Assembly (NCBI GenBank): GCA_040003255.1
Contig: JBDUCV010000071.1
Coordinates: forward strand, 1 to 10,863
Direction of reading: 5' to 3'
Source of the DNA: JBDUCV01 sp040003255
GTDB lineage: Bacteria; Actinomycetota; Actinomycetes; Mycobacteriales; Jatrophihabitantaceae
DNA length: 10,863 bases
Shown: positions 1 to 5,671 of the stretch, one piece after another
Layout of the letters: the number at the start of each line of letters is the position of its first letter
How positions within the stretch are numbered: the stretch's first letter is position 1
The notes under the pieces: model-generated
What the model saw: only the letters and a program-made list of their open reading frames with translations
Told to the model about the DNA's origin: nothing
Databases searched by the model: none
Program-made: the position numbers and the translations under genes

Positions 1-506
1 TCCCGATGCGGCGCCTGGTCAAGGAGGCACTACGGATGCGGCCGAGCCGGCTGATCGTCGGCGAGGTGCGGCAGGAGGAGTGCCTCGACCTGCTGATCGC
101 TCTCAACAGCGGCCTACCGGGCATGTGCAGCCTGCATGCGAACTCCGCGCGCGAGGCATTGATCAAGATGTGCACGTTGCCGCTGCTCGCCGGCGAGAAC
201 GTGTCAGCCGCATTCGTTACCCCGACCGTCGCAACGAGCGTTGACCTCGTGGTCCACCTTGGCAGCGACGCGAGCGGCCACCGCCGGGTTCGCGAGATCG
301 TCGCTGTCCCCGGACGCGTCGAGGCCGACGTCATCGAGACGTCAGACATCTTCACTACCCGCAATGGCCGGCTGGAGCGGGCCGACGGCTATCCGCCGCA
401 CGCCGACCGTTACGAGCACGCCGGCATCGACCTGATTTCCGCACTCGGCCATCGCTCAGACCGACCAGTCGGTCCGAGTTTGCCTCGATCGATCCGAGAG
501 GCGTGA
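1..506 (+). CDS. tadA: CpaF/TadA-type secretion ATPase, C-terminal part (5' end outside window)
   Basis: This is the end of a type II/IV secretion ATPase that would power assembly of Tad (Flp) pili from the cytoplasmic side of the membrane. The reading frame is already open at the window edge (first full codon at position 3), so the N-terminal domain and Walker A loop lie upstream. Visible motifs are a Walker B-like RLIVGEVR (from about position 48) with its acidic residue, followed by the conserved segment GLPGMCSLHANS with the histidine-box HAN typical of CpaF proteins. The C-terminal 60 residues are a variable hydrophilic tail. TGA at 504-506 is followed after 1 nt by the tadB GTG, consistent with an operon. 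Family assignment is firm. The choice of TadA/CpaF over other VirB11-like ATPases rests on the tadB, tadC, flp and tadE genes that follow. Confidence 0.93.
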   Translation, partial: PMRRLVKEALRMRPSRLIVGEVRQEECLDLLIALNSGLPGMCSLHANSAREALIKMCTLPLLAGENVSAAFVTPTVATSVDLVVHLGSDASGHRRVREIVAVPGRVEADVIETSDIFTTRNGRLERADGYPPHADRYEHAGIDLISALGHRSDRPVGPSLPRSIREA

Positions 507-507
507 C

Positions 508-1368
508 GTGGGTGCGCTGCTCGGGCTGATTTTCGGCACCGGCCTGCTGTTGATCTGGCGCAGCGGATCGCGGGCTCCGCGGCGCACCCCGTCGAGCTCC
601 GCCGGTTGGCTCGTCCGGCGCACCGACCTGCTGCGGCAGGCCGGTGTCGACGGAGTGGGTACAACGCAGCTGATCGCCGCTCAGCTGCTGTGCACATTCC
701 TCGTCGGCGTCCTCGTCCTGCTTCTGACCTCAACCGTCGCGGTCGCCGCTGCCTTCGCTGGGTTCTCCTTCTTCGCGCCGATCATGGTGCTGCGCCGGAT
801 GCGTCGTCGCCGACAGGTCGCGCTGCGCGAGTTGTGGCCCGAGGCGGTCGACAACCTTGCCTCGGCCATCCGCGCGGGTATGTCGTTGCCCGAGGGCCTC
901 TCCGCGTTGTCGCTGCGTGGTCCGGAACCGCTGCGTCCCGCCTTCGCCCGGTTCAGCGCGGCGTATCGGGCCAGTGGCCGGTTCGGCGATTGCCTAGACG
1001 CGCTCAAGGATGACCTGGCTGATCCAGTTGGTGATCGGGTATGCGAGACGATGCGGGTGGCCCGCGAGGTCGGCGGCAGCGACCTCGGCAAGGTGCTGCG
1101 GACCCTCTCCGAGCTGTTGCGCGCCGACGCGCGCACCCGGGCCGAGCTGGAGACCCGTCAAGGCTGGGTGGTCAACGCGGCGCGGCTCGCGGTCGCCGCG
1201 CCGTGGATCGTGCTGCTGTTGTTGGGCACTCAGTCGACGACGCTGCAGGCGTATAACTCCACCGGCGGCATCGTGTTGCTCGCCATCGGCGCGGCGGTGT
1301 GCGTCCTGGCCTACCGGATGATGCTCCGCATCGGGCAATTGCCCGAGGAGCAGCGGGTGCTTCGGTGA
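508..1368 (+). CDS. tadB: TadB-like type II secretion system F family membrane protein
   Basis: This 286-residue protein is the likely TadB inner-membrane platform component, which docks the ATPase and transmits its motion to the growing pilus. It has a short N-terminal hydrophobic segment (about residues 2-17), a long hydrophobic stretch at about 52-92 (probably two membrane passes), and a cytoplasmic T2SSF domain that includes LWPEAVDNLASAIRAGMSLP and a later REVGGSDLG. Two C-terminal hydrophobic segments begin near LAVAAPWIVLLLLG. The GTG start at 508 follows the tadA stop by 1 nt and has a purine-rich GAGAGG at 496-501. The stop overlaps the next start by 4 nt (GTGA), which suggests translational coupling. 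The name TadB rather than TadC follows from gene order. Confidence 0.9.
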   Translation: MGALLGLIFGTGLLLIWRSGSRAPRRTPSSSAGWLVRRTDLLRQAGVDGVGTTQLIAAQLLCTFLVGVLVLLLTSTVAVAAAFAGFSFFAPIMVLRRMRRRRQVALRELWPEAVDNLASAIRAGMSLPEGLSALSLRGPEPLRPAFARFSAAYRASGRFGDCLDALKDDLADPVGDRVCETMRVAREVGGSDLGKVLRTLSELLRADARTRAELETRQGWVVNAARLAVAAPWIVLLLLGTQSTTLQAYNSTGGIVLLAIGAAVCVLAYRMMLRIGQLPEEQRVLR

Positions 1369-2309
1369 ACCCGTCCGTTCTGGGCGGCCTGCTCGGCCTG
1401 CTGGCCGCAGCCGGCGTGCTCCTCGCGATTCGGGCGGCCCCGCCGATGCGGCCGATCCGGCTGGTCGACCGCGTCGCGCCGTACCTCGGCGATACGCCCG
1501 TTCCCTCGAAGCTGTTGGCCCGCCCGTCCGCCACGTCCGCGCCATTCACCGTCATGCGGCGGCTCTTCGGCCCCGCGCTCGGCGAGGTGGTGTCATTCCT
1601 CGATCGCGTTGTAGGCGGTAGCGCGTCCGTGCGCCGGCGACTCGGCGGCCTCGGCGGCCGGTTGACGCTAGAGGAGTTCCGGTTCGAGCAAGTGGTCTGG
1701 GCAGCGGTCGGCATGGTCGGTGGCGGGCTGCTGGTGACGCTGATCGGACTGTTGCAGGGCGGAGTCGACGTGGTGCTCGCCATCGGCGCGGCGCTGATCG
1801 GCCCGGTGGGCGGGGTGTTCGGCCGGGATTGGTGGCTGACACGGGAGGTCACTCGTCGCGAAGACGCGATGCTCGCCGAGTTTCCGGTGGTCGCCGACCT
1901 CCTTGCATTGTCGGTCACCGCCGGCGAGGCTCCGCCTGACGCGCTGCTACGCGTGTGCCGGCTGATCGGCGGCGAGCTGGCCCGCGACCTGGACTCGGCG
2001 CTCGCGCAGGCTCGCGCCGGAATGCCCATCACCCGGGCGTTGTCCGAGCTGGCGGAGCGCACGACGCTCGAACCGTTCGCGCGCTTCGTGCAGGGCCTGG
2101 TGGTCGCGATCGAACGGGGGACGCCGCTTGCCGACGTCCTGCGTGCCCAGGCTGCCGACGTCCGCGAGGTGGGCAAGCGGACGCTGTTGGAGGCAGGCGG
2201 CCGCAAGGAGATCTCGATGATGGTGCCGGTGGTGTTCTTGCTGCTGCCGGTCACCGTGTTGTTCGCGTTGTATCCGGGTCTGATGACGCTGGTGTCGCTG
2301 ACCAACTGA
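1365..2309 (+). CDS. tadC: TadC-like type II secretion system F family membrane protein
   Basis: This 314-residue protein is the second T2SSF-type platform component, paired with TadB. I chose the GTG at 1365, which overlaps the tadB stop by 4 nt. The same frame is open further upstream to an ATG at 1299, but that would overlap tadB by 70 nt and add a basic non-hydrophobic leader. From 1365 the protein begins directly with a hydrophobic segment (VLGGLLGLLAAAGVLLAI). It then shows a hydrophobic block at about residues 108-155, the cytoplasmic four-helix domain (MLAEFPVVADLLALSVTAGE, later VVAIERGTPLADVLRAQA), and a terminal membrane segment (MMVPVVFLLLPVTVLFALYP). Its closest functional analogue in mycobacteria would be the Rv3657c-type protein, which is inference from order and architecture. 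Confidence 0.9.
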   Translation: MNPSVLGGLLGLLAAAGVLLAIRAAPPMRPIRLVDRVAPYLGDTPVPSKLLARPSATSAPFTVMRRLFGPALGEVVSFLDRVVGGSASVRRRLGGLGGRLTLEEFRFEQVVWAAVGMVGGGLLVTLIGLLQGGVDVVLAIGAALIGPVGGVFGRDWWLTREVTRREDAMLAEFPVVADLLALSVTAGEAPPDALLRVCRLIGGELARDLDSALAQARAGMPITRALSELAERTTLEPFARFVQGLVVAIERGTPLADVLRAQAADVREVGKRTLLEAGGRKEISMMVPVVFLLLPVTVLFALYPGLMTLVSLTN

Positions 2310-2313
2310 TCAC

Positions 2314-2320
2314 GGAGGAG
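2314..2320 (+). promoter_or_regulatory. Ribosome binding site of the Flp-like pilin gene
   Basis: GGAGGAG lies 8 nt before the ATG at 2329. It is one of the strongest Shine-Dalgarno sequences in the cluster and sits before the gene whose product should be the most abundant pilus subunit. Confidence 0.75.
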
Positions 2321-2328
2321 CTCGTCTG

Positions 2329-2538
2329 ATGCCACTCGATCTTTTCGCGGCTTGGGTGTCCGATGCGTATTCACGCGTGCGAGGCCGCGATCCCGAACGT
2401 GGCGACGTGCCCGGCTGGGTCATGGTGACGGTGATGACTGCCGGCCTCGTCGTGGTCATTTTCGCGTTGTTCCGAACCAAAATTACCGACGCGATCAGCA
2501 ACGCCATCGACTCGGTCGTCGACAGCACGTCCAAATAG
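2329..2538 (+). CDS. Flp-like small pilin (Tad pilus major subunit candidate)
   Basis: This 69-residue protein is the probable structural pilin of the Tad system. It has a polar N-terminal leader of about 25 residues ending in PERG, then DVPGW and a single hydrophobic helix (VMVTVMTAGLVVVIFALF), then a short polar tail ending VDSTSK. Prepilin peptidase would be expected to cut after Gly25. The mature start DVPGW lacks the Glu at +5 seen in classical Flp pilins and has Trp30 there. Size and position (after tadC, before tadE) match the Rv3656c-type proteins of mycobacteria. It has a good ribosome site, a 19-nt gap from tadC, and a 4-nt gap to the next gene. Role as pilin is inferred from order, size and topology. 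Confidence 0.82.
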   Translation: MPLDLFAAWVSDAYSRVRGRDPERGDVPGWVMVTVMTAGLVVVIFALFRTKITDAISNAIDSVVDSTSK

Positions 2539-2542
2539 CGCG

Positions 2543-2980
2543 GTGGCACACCGATTCGGCGCGCGCCTGCGCCGGGTCGTCTCGGAGGACGACCGCGATC
2601 GGGGCGCTGCCGTCGTGGAGTTCGCGATGATCTCGGTGCTGCTGGTTTTCCTCCTGTTCGCCGTCTTGCAGGTGGCGGTGGTGTTCTACCTGCGCAACGT
2701 CGTTGCGGCGAGCGCATCGGACGGAGCGCGCTACGCGGCGAGCTCGGGAGTCGACTACGGAAGCGGTGGCGAACGCGCAACGGAACTCGTGCGCCAGGCC
2801 CTGACCGACCGTGTTGCACGGGACATCCCCTGCAGGGGAAGCGCCGGACGTGACGACGCCAGTGGCCTGCCGCTCGCCGTCGTGCATTGCCAGGGCAGGG
2901 TTCGCTCGATCTTCCTGCCGCTGGCCGGTCTGCTCCGGATCGACGTCACGTCCGGCGCGCTCAAGGAGGGCACGCCGTGA
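2543..2980 (+). CDS. tadE: TadE-like pseudopilin
   Basis: This 145-residue protein is a TadE family minor pilin. The leader ends DRDRG, followed by AAVVEFAMISVLLVFLLFAVLQ. This is the classic TadE pattern, with predicted prepilin-peptidase cleavage after Gly21, Glu26 at +5 and a single hydrophobic helix. The exported domain of about 100 residues carries one cysteine pair (Cys97 and Cys116) that could form a disulfide. The GTG start is 4 nt after the Flp stop and has no clear Shine-Dalgarno, so translation may depend on ribosomes finishing the pilin gene. Its own stop overlaps the next start by 4 nt (GTGA). TadE proteins are needed for pilus assembly in known Tad systems. The exact role here is inferred. 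Confidence 0.87.
   Translation: MAHRFGARLRRVVSEDDRDRGAAVVEFAMISVLLVFLLFAVLQVAVVFYLRNVVAASASDGARYAASSGVDYGSGGERATELVRQALTDRVARDIPCRGSAGRDDASGLPLAVVHCQGRVRSIFLPLAGLLRIDVTSGALKEGTP
2963..2970 (+). promoter_or_regulatory. Ribosome binding site deciding the GTG start at 2977
   Basis: AAGGAGGG ends 6 nt before GTG 2977. It supports this start over the longer in-frame alternative at 2887, which would run deep inside the preceding tadE gene. Confidence 0.75.
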
Positions 2981-3459
2981 CGTGTGTCCGCGCCCGAATC
3001 GGCACTGTGACGCCCGCGTCGGACGAAGGCAACGCGATTGTCGAGTTCGTTTTCGTCGCGATCCTCGTTCTGGTACCGCTCGTGTACTTCATCGCCGCCG
3101 TCGCGTCCGTGCAACGCAGCACTCTGGGTGTCACTCAAGCCGCGCGTCAGGCCGGCCGCGCGTTCGCGACGTCCGAATCCACTACACAGGGCCGCTCGCG
3201 TGCACGTGTTGCCGTGCGCCTGGCGCTCGCGGACGAGGGGCTGGCCGACGATGCCGAACTGCGTTACGTCCCGGCCGGGGACGATTGCGAAGACGCGACG
3301 ATCGCGCCCGAACTGGAGCCTGGGGCTGAGTTCGCCGTGTGCGTCGTGCGTCACGCGTTTCTGCCGGGCGTTCCGACCCTGTTGGCCGGTAGGGGCGTGA
3401 CGACGATCGGGCGGTACGTCCTGCACGTCGACGACTACCGGACGGTAGATCCATCGTGA
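2977..3459 (+). CDS. Second TadE-like pseudopilin
   Basis: This 160-residue protein is another TadE family pseudopilin. Its leader ends SDEG and is followed by NAIVEFVFVAILVLVPLVYFI. Cleavage is predicted after Gly18, with Glu23 at +5 as in the preceding TadE. The exported part has a conserved-looking RQAGRAFATSE segment and a cysteine pair (Cys104 and Cys122) resembling the pair in the upstream TadE. The start is fixed by a strong AAGGAGGG and by the GTGA overlap with tadE. It ends in another 4-nt overlap with the next gene. It could be called TadF-like from its position, but sequence alone supports only TadE family membership. Confidence 0.83.
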   Translation: MTCVRARIGTVTPASDEGNAIVEFVFVAILVLVPLVYFIAAVASVQRSTLGVTQAARQAGRAFATSESTTQGRSRARVAVRLALADEGLADDAELRYVPAGDDCEDATIAPELEPGAEFAVCVVRHAFLPGVPTLLAGRGVTTIGRYVLHVDDYRTVDPS

Positions 3460-3890
3460 GGTGCTGGTCGGACGACCGTGGCTCGACGATCCCACTGATC
3501 CTCGGCTGCTTCTTGCTCGCCATGGTCATGGTGGCTGGATCGGTGGCTGCAGGCAACGCCTTCGTTCAGCAGCGGGATCTGCAGAGCGTGTGCGACGGAG
3601 CGGCCGCCGCGGCCGCGACCTCGGCGGACTTGGGCTCGGCACGCGGCGTCGGAGATGTGGGCGGCCACAAGCTGCGGCTGGCCGACGTCCAGCAGGCCGT
3701 CGACAGCTACCGCGCTCGGGACGCTTCGCGAGGTGACGTGTCGATCCAAGCAGCCCTCAGCGAGGACGCACGCACCGTCAATCTGCTGTGCCTGCGCACC
3801 TCACGGATCGCCTTCGGCTCGCTGTTCGGCTACCCGGACGGCGTGCAACACCGGGCGGCGTCGTCCGCTCAGTCGCCGCTAACCCAGTGA
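3456..3890 (+). CDS. TadG/Rv3654c-like pseudopilin-type protein
   Basis: This 144-residue protein has a short leader ending DDRG and then STIPLILGCFLLAMVMVAGS, a single N-terminal membrane helix. It continues with VQQRDLQSVCDGAAAAAA, which resembles the region after the helix in TadG and in the small 'helicase/secretion neighbourhood TadE-like' proteins of actinobacteria. Unlike the two TadE proteins it has no Glu at +5 after the predicted cut (Leu14 instead). It has two exported cysteines (Cys46 and Cys112). It is far shorter than the large proteobacterial TadG, so it lacks any von Willebrand-type domain. The GTG start overlaps the previous stop by 4 nt. It is the last gene of the tad operon, because a 146-nt spacer follows. 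Role inferred from context. Confidence 0.8.
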   Translation: MRCWSDDRGSTIPLILGCFLLAMVMVAGSVAAGNAFVQQRDLQSVCDGAAAAAATSADLGSARGVGDVGGHKLRLADVQQAVDSYRARDASRGDVSIQAALSEDARTVNLLCLRTSRIAFGSLFGYPDGVQHRAASSAQSPLTQ

Positions 3891-4036
3891 TGGTCCACCG
3901 TAAGCAGGCAAGGCTCTGGCGACATGCGGGGCCGCGCCCTGCTGCGCGTCCTTCGTCAATACCGGTGGTCTCGGGTTATCCACATCGCTTTCATTCACTC
4001 TCGTGCAGAGGCGGGGTAATCGGGCATTATGTCGCC
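3891..4036 (+). other. Intergenic spacer after the tad operon with a DnaA-box-like 9-mer
   Basis: This is the longest gene-free stretch on the + strand side of the window (146 nt). It contains TTATCCACA at 3976-3984, a perfect match to the E. coli consensus DnaA box, as a single copy. I see no convincing terminator hairpin. A purine-rich GAGGCGGGG (about 4009-4017) sits roughly 20 nt before the next gene, too far for a standard ribosome site. Promoter for the lipoprotein gene is presumably here, but I cannot assign it. Confidence 0.4.
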
Positions 4037-4606
4037 GTGCGGATGCACTACATGGGGGCGCTCGCAGCTGTCGTTGGGCTGGCGACTGGCTGCGGCGGCA
4101 GTAGGCCGTCGCCGTCGCCTACACCCGTTTCGTCGGCTTCATGGCCGTCCCGGCCGGCGTCGCCGTCGGTAAGCGCTCCACGCACCGGACCGCTCACCAC
4201 CGGCCCCAACGTCCAACCTGGCGAAAAGCCCCCGGTGCTACCCGCAGAAGCGTTGCAACACACCGCATCGGGCGCGCGCATCTTCGGCGTGTACTTCGTA
4301 AAGGCGCTCGACTGGAGCATCGCGACCACGGATCCATATCTTCTCCGTCCGATAGCCTCGCCGAGCTGCAAGGCCTGCTCACGCTATGTCACGGACCTAG
4401 CGTCGCTGCAGGCGGAGGGTGGATACATAAGAGGTGGCAGAATCCGGCTCCGGTCTTATCTCCTGAGCTCGAATCGCAATGATCCGACGGCAGAATACAA
4501 GCTCGCCGTGAGGTTGACCCAAGAGCCGGACGTGGTGGTGCGCCGTCCGTTAGCCCGTCAACTGACAATGCGCAACCAATCACCTACGAGTCGAATATAT
4601 TTCTAG
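4037..4606 (+). CDS. DUF6318-like lipoprotein, C-terminus altered by an apparent frameshift
   Basis: From GTG 4037 this encodes 189 residues. They comprise a short lipoprotein signal (MRMHYMGALAAVVGLATGC, lipid-anchor Cys19), a Ser/Pro/Thr-rich linker (about 20-60), then a globular domain with PVLPAEALQHTASGARIFG and a CxxC pair (Cys111, Cys114) in SPSCKACSRY. This pattern resembles actinobacterial DUF6318 lipoproteins as I remember them; their function is unknown. It would sit on the outer face of the membrane. The alternative start ATG 4043 removes the helpful Arg. The frame is open back to 3788, but that overlaps the tad gene and lacks a signal. The last ~22 residues in this frame look unrelated to the family: the expected Trp-rich C-terminus is found in the +1-offset frame, ending at 4653. 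The gene is therefore probably frameshifted or mis-sequenced. Confidence 0.68.
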   Translation: MRMHYMGALAAVVGLATGCGGSRPSPSPTPVSSASWPSRPASPSVSAPRTGPLTTGPNVQPGEKPPVLPAEALQHTASGARIFGVYFVKALDWSIATTDPYLLRPIASPSCKACSRYVTDLASLQAEGGYIRGGRIRLRSYLLSSNRNDPTAEYKLAVRLTQEPDVVVRRPLARQLTMRNQSPTSRIYF

Positions 4607-4653
4607 CTTGGGATAGGTCAGCGTGGCGAGTCGTCGAACTGGAAGCACAATGA
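4540..4653 (+). pseudogene. Out-of-frame C-terminal remnant of the DUF6318-like lipoprotein gene
   Basis: In the frame of codons starting at 4540, 4543 and so on, the sequence reads APSVSPSTDNAQPITYESN and then IFLAWDRSAWRVVELEAQ before TGA 4651-4653. This hydrophobic, Trp-containing strand pair is what I expect at the end of this lipoprotein family, and it is absent from the frame actually open from the start codon. Its stop overlaps the ATG of the next gene at 4650 as ATGA, the same coupling used throughout the window. One missing base (or two extra) between about 4532 and 4567 would explain it. The restored protein would be about 205 residues. It could be a real mutation, a sequencing error or, less likely, programmed -1 frameshifting. 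Confidence 0.62.
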
Positions 4654-5591
4654 GGCACCGACTTGTCGGCGTCGTCTCGGTGGCGGCGGTGTCGCTCACG
4701 CTCTTTGTCGGCACAAGTCGAGCTAGTGCGCATAATGACTGCACCGATTCGACGTCAACCTTTGCTGGCAAGGGCAAATTCGGCATCGGGCAGAAGCAGG
4801 AGTGCTCCCGAAAGAGTGCCGTGCTCGCGGCGACACAGGGTGTTCCGGCGGCCCCGGTTCGGGACATCGATTGTGGGCCCGTAGTTATCCGAATCACTTT
4901 GACTGGTTCGCCGGATCATTTCTGCGATGCGGTTCGAGCCGATTGTGCGGTGGCGACCGCGGATCAATTACCGAAGGATCCGCGGACGACGACAATCGGC
5001 CACCTCGAACAACGGCCCGACAAGACGTGGCTTCTTCAAGGAGTCACTTGCGATGCGATCAGGGGAAACGCTCTGCCGGCGGTCACGCCGTTCATGGTGT
5101 ATGAGCAGATGGTCAAACTGGTGCCATCTCCGGCGGTAAAGGCCGCTCCGGGAAAGGGCACCACGCTGGTGAATATCCAGACGATCTTCTGGGTCGACAC
5201 CCCGGCTGATCGGTCGCTTGGCGCGGTATCGCTGCTTGGGCACCAGGTCGCGCTGCGCATCCACGCAGATCACGTCGCCTGGGACTTCGGCGATGGCACA
5301 ACCGACTCCAGCGGTCCCGTGGGCACGGCCTACACGGCAGGCGATAACTGCACCACGGCGCAATGTCCCGGCTTCTACGGCCACACCTACACCGCCACCA
5401 GCAGCGCCGGCGCGTTCAGCGTCACCGCCACGACCACCTGGAGCGGGCAGTACGCCATCGATGGCGGCGCATGGCAAGACGTGCAGAGCACCATCGACGG
5501 CACCAACACCGTCACCGCTCCAGCCATCAGTGTCACGATCAACGTCGTGCAAGCCCGCGGCGTCCTCGTCCCGGCGCCCGGCGAACGCTGA
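4650..5591 (+). CDS. Secreted cysteine-rich protein with PKD-like domain
   Basis: This 313-residue protein has a Sec signal peptide (MRHRLVGVVSVAAVSLTLFV..., predicted cut after Ala25-Ser-Ala27). It has no membrane anchor after that, so it should be exported. The mature protein holds several cysteines (starting at Cys31, ending with the DNCTTAQC pair) that suggest disulfides. Near residue 209 it has VAWDFGDGTT (W211, D212, F213, G214, D215, G216), the signature of PKD-fold beta-sandwich domains, followed by FYGHTYTATSSAGAFSVTATTTW as the later strands. PKD domains usually mediate protein or sugar contacts at cell surfaces. I chose ATG 4650 over 4623 because it starts the signal peptide and overlaps the ancestral lipoprotein stop as ATGA. 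A weak GGAAG lies 4 nt upstream. Precise function unknown. A link to the adjacent Tad pilus is only suggested by position. Confidence 0.8.
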   Translation: MRHRLVGVVSVAAVSLTLFVGTSRASAHNDCTDSTSTFAGKGKFGIGQKQECSRKSAVLAATQGVPAAPVRDIDCGPVVIRITLTGSPDHFCDAVRADCAVATADQLPKDPRTTTIGHLEQRPDKTWLLQGVTCDAIRGNALPAVTPFMVYEQMVKLVPSPAVKAAPGKGTTLVNIQTIFWVDTPADRSLGAVSLLGHQVALRIHADHVAWDFGDGTTDSSGPVGTAYTAGDNCTTAQCPGFYGHTYTATSSAGAFSVTATTTWSGQYAIDGGAWQDVQSTIDGTNTVTAPAISVTINVVQARGVLVPAPGER

Positions 5592-5641
5592 TGCGGCGCG
5601 AACTTGTCGTCGTCCCAGCCCCCCGGCGAACGCTGAGGCGG
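5562..5641 (+). repeat. Imperfect tandem duplication at the 3' end of the PKD gene
   Basis: CCCGGCGAACGCTGA occurs exactly at 5577-5591 (including the PKD gene stop) and again at 5622-5636. Similarity extends upstream (GTCCTCGTCCC at 5562 against GTCGTCGTCCC at 5606) with one extra C in the second copy, giving a unit of about 44-45 bp. The second copy lies between the gene and prfB, just before the putative prfB promoter. Confidence 0.7.
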
Positions 5642-5657
5642 GGTCGACGCGCTCGCG

Positions 5658-5663
5658 TAGGCT
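5658..5663 (+). promoter_or_regulatory. Putative -10 element of a leaderless prfB promoter
   Basis: TAGGCT fits the actinobacterial -10 consensus TAnnnT and ends 8 nt before GTG 5672. No Shine-Dalgarno is present upstream of that start. Transcription would begin at or within a few bases of the start codon. No convincing -35 was found. Confidence 0.4.
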
Positions 5664-5671
5664 GAGCGGTC

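Noticed and set aside
1172..2374. Long - strand open frame of 400 codons opposite tadB/tadC
   Set aside because: Translation is low-complexity, rich in Arg, Ser, Thr and Pro, with no domain. It is the antisense shadow of well-recognised GC-rich genes.
3976..3984. Replication origin
   Set aside because: Only one DnaA-box-like sequence, no AT-rich unwinding region, and no dnaA or dnaN nearby.
3788..4036. Longer start for the lipoprotein gene
   Set aside because: It would overlap the TadG-like gene by about 100 nt and bury the lipoprotein signal 80 residues inside the protein.
5562..5641. CRISPR or insertion-site repeat
   Set aside because: Only two imperfect copies, no regular spacers, no terminal inverted repeats and no transposase in the window.
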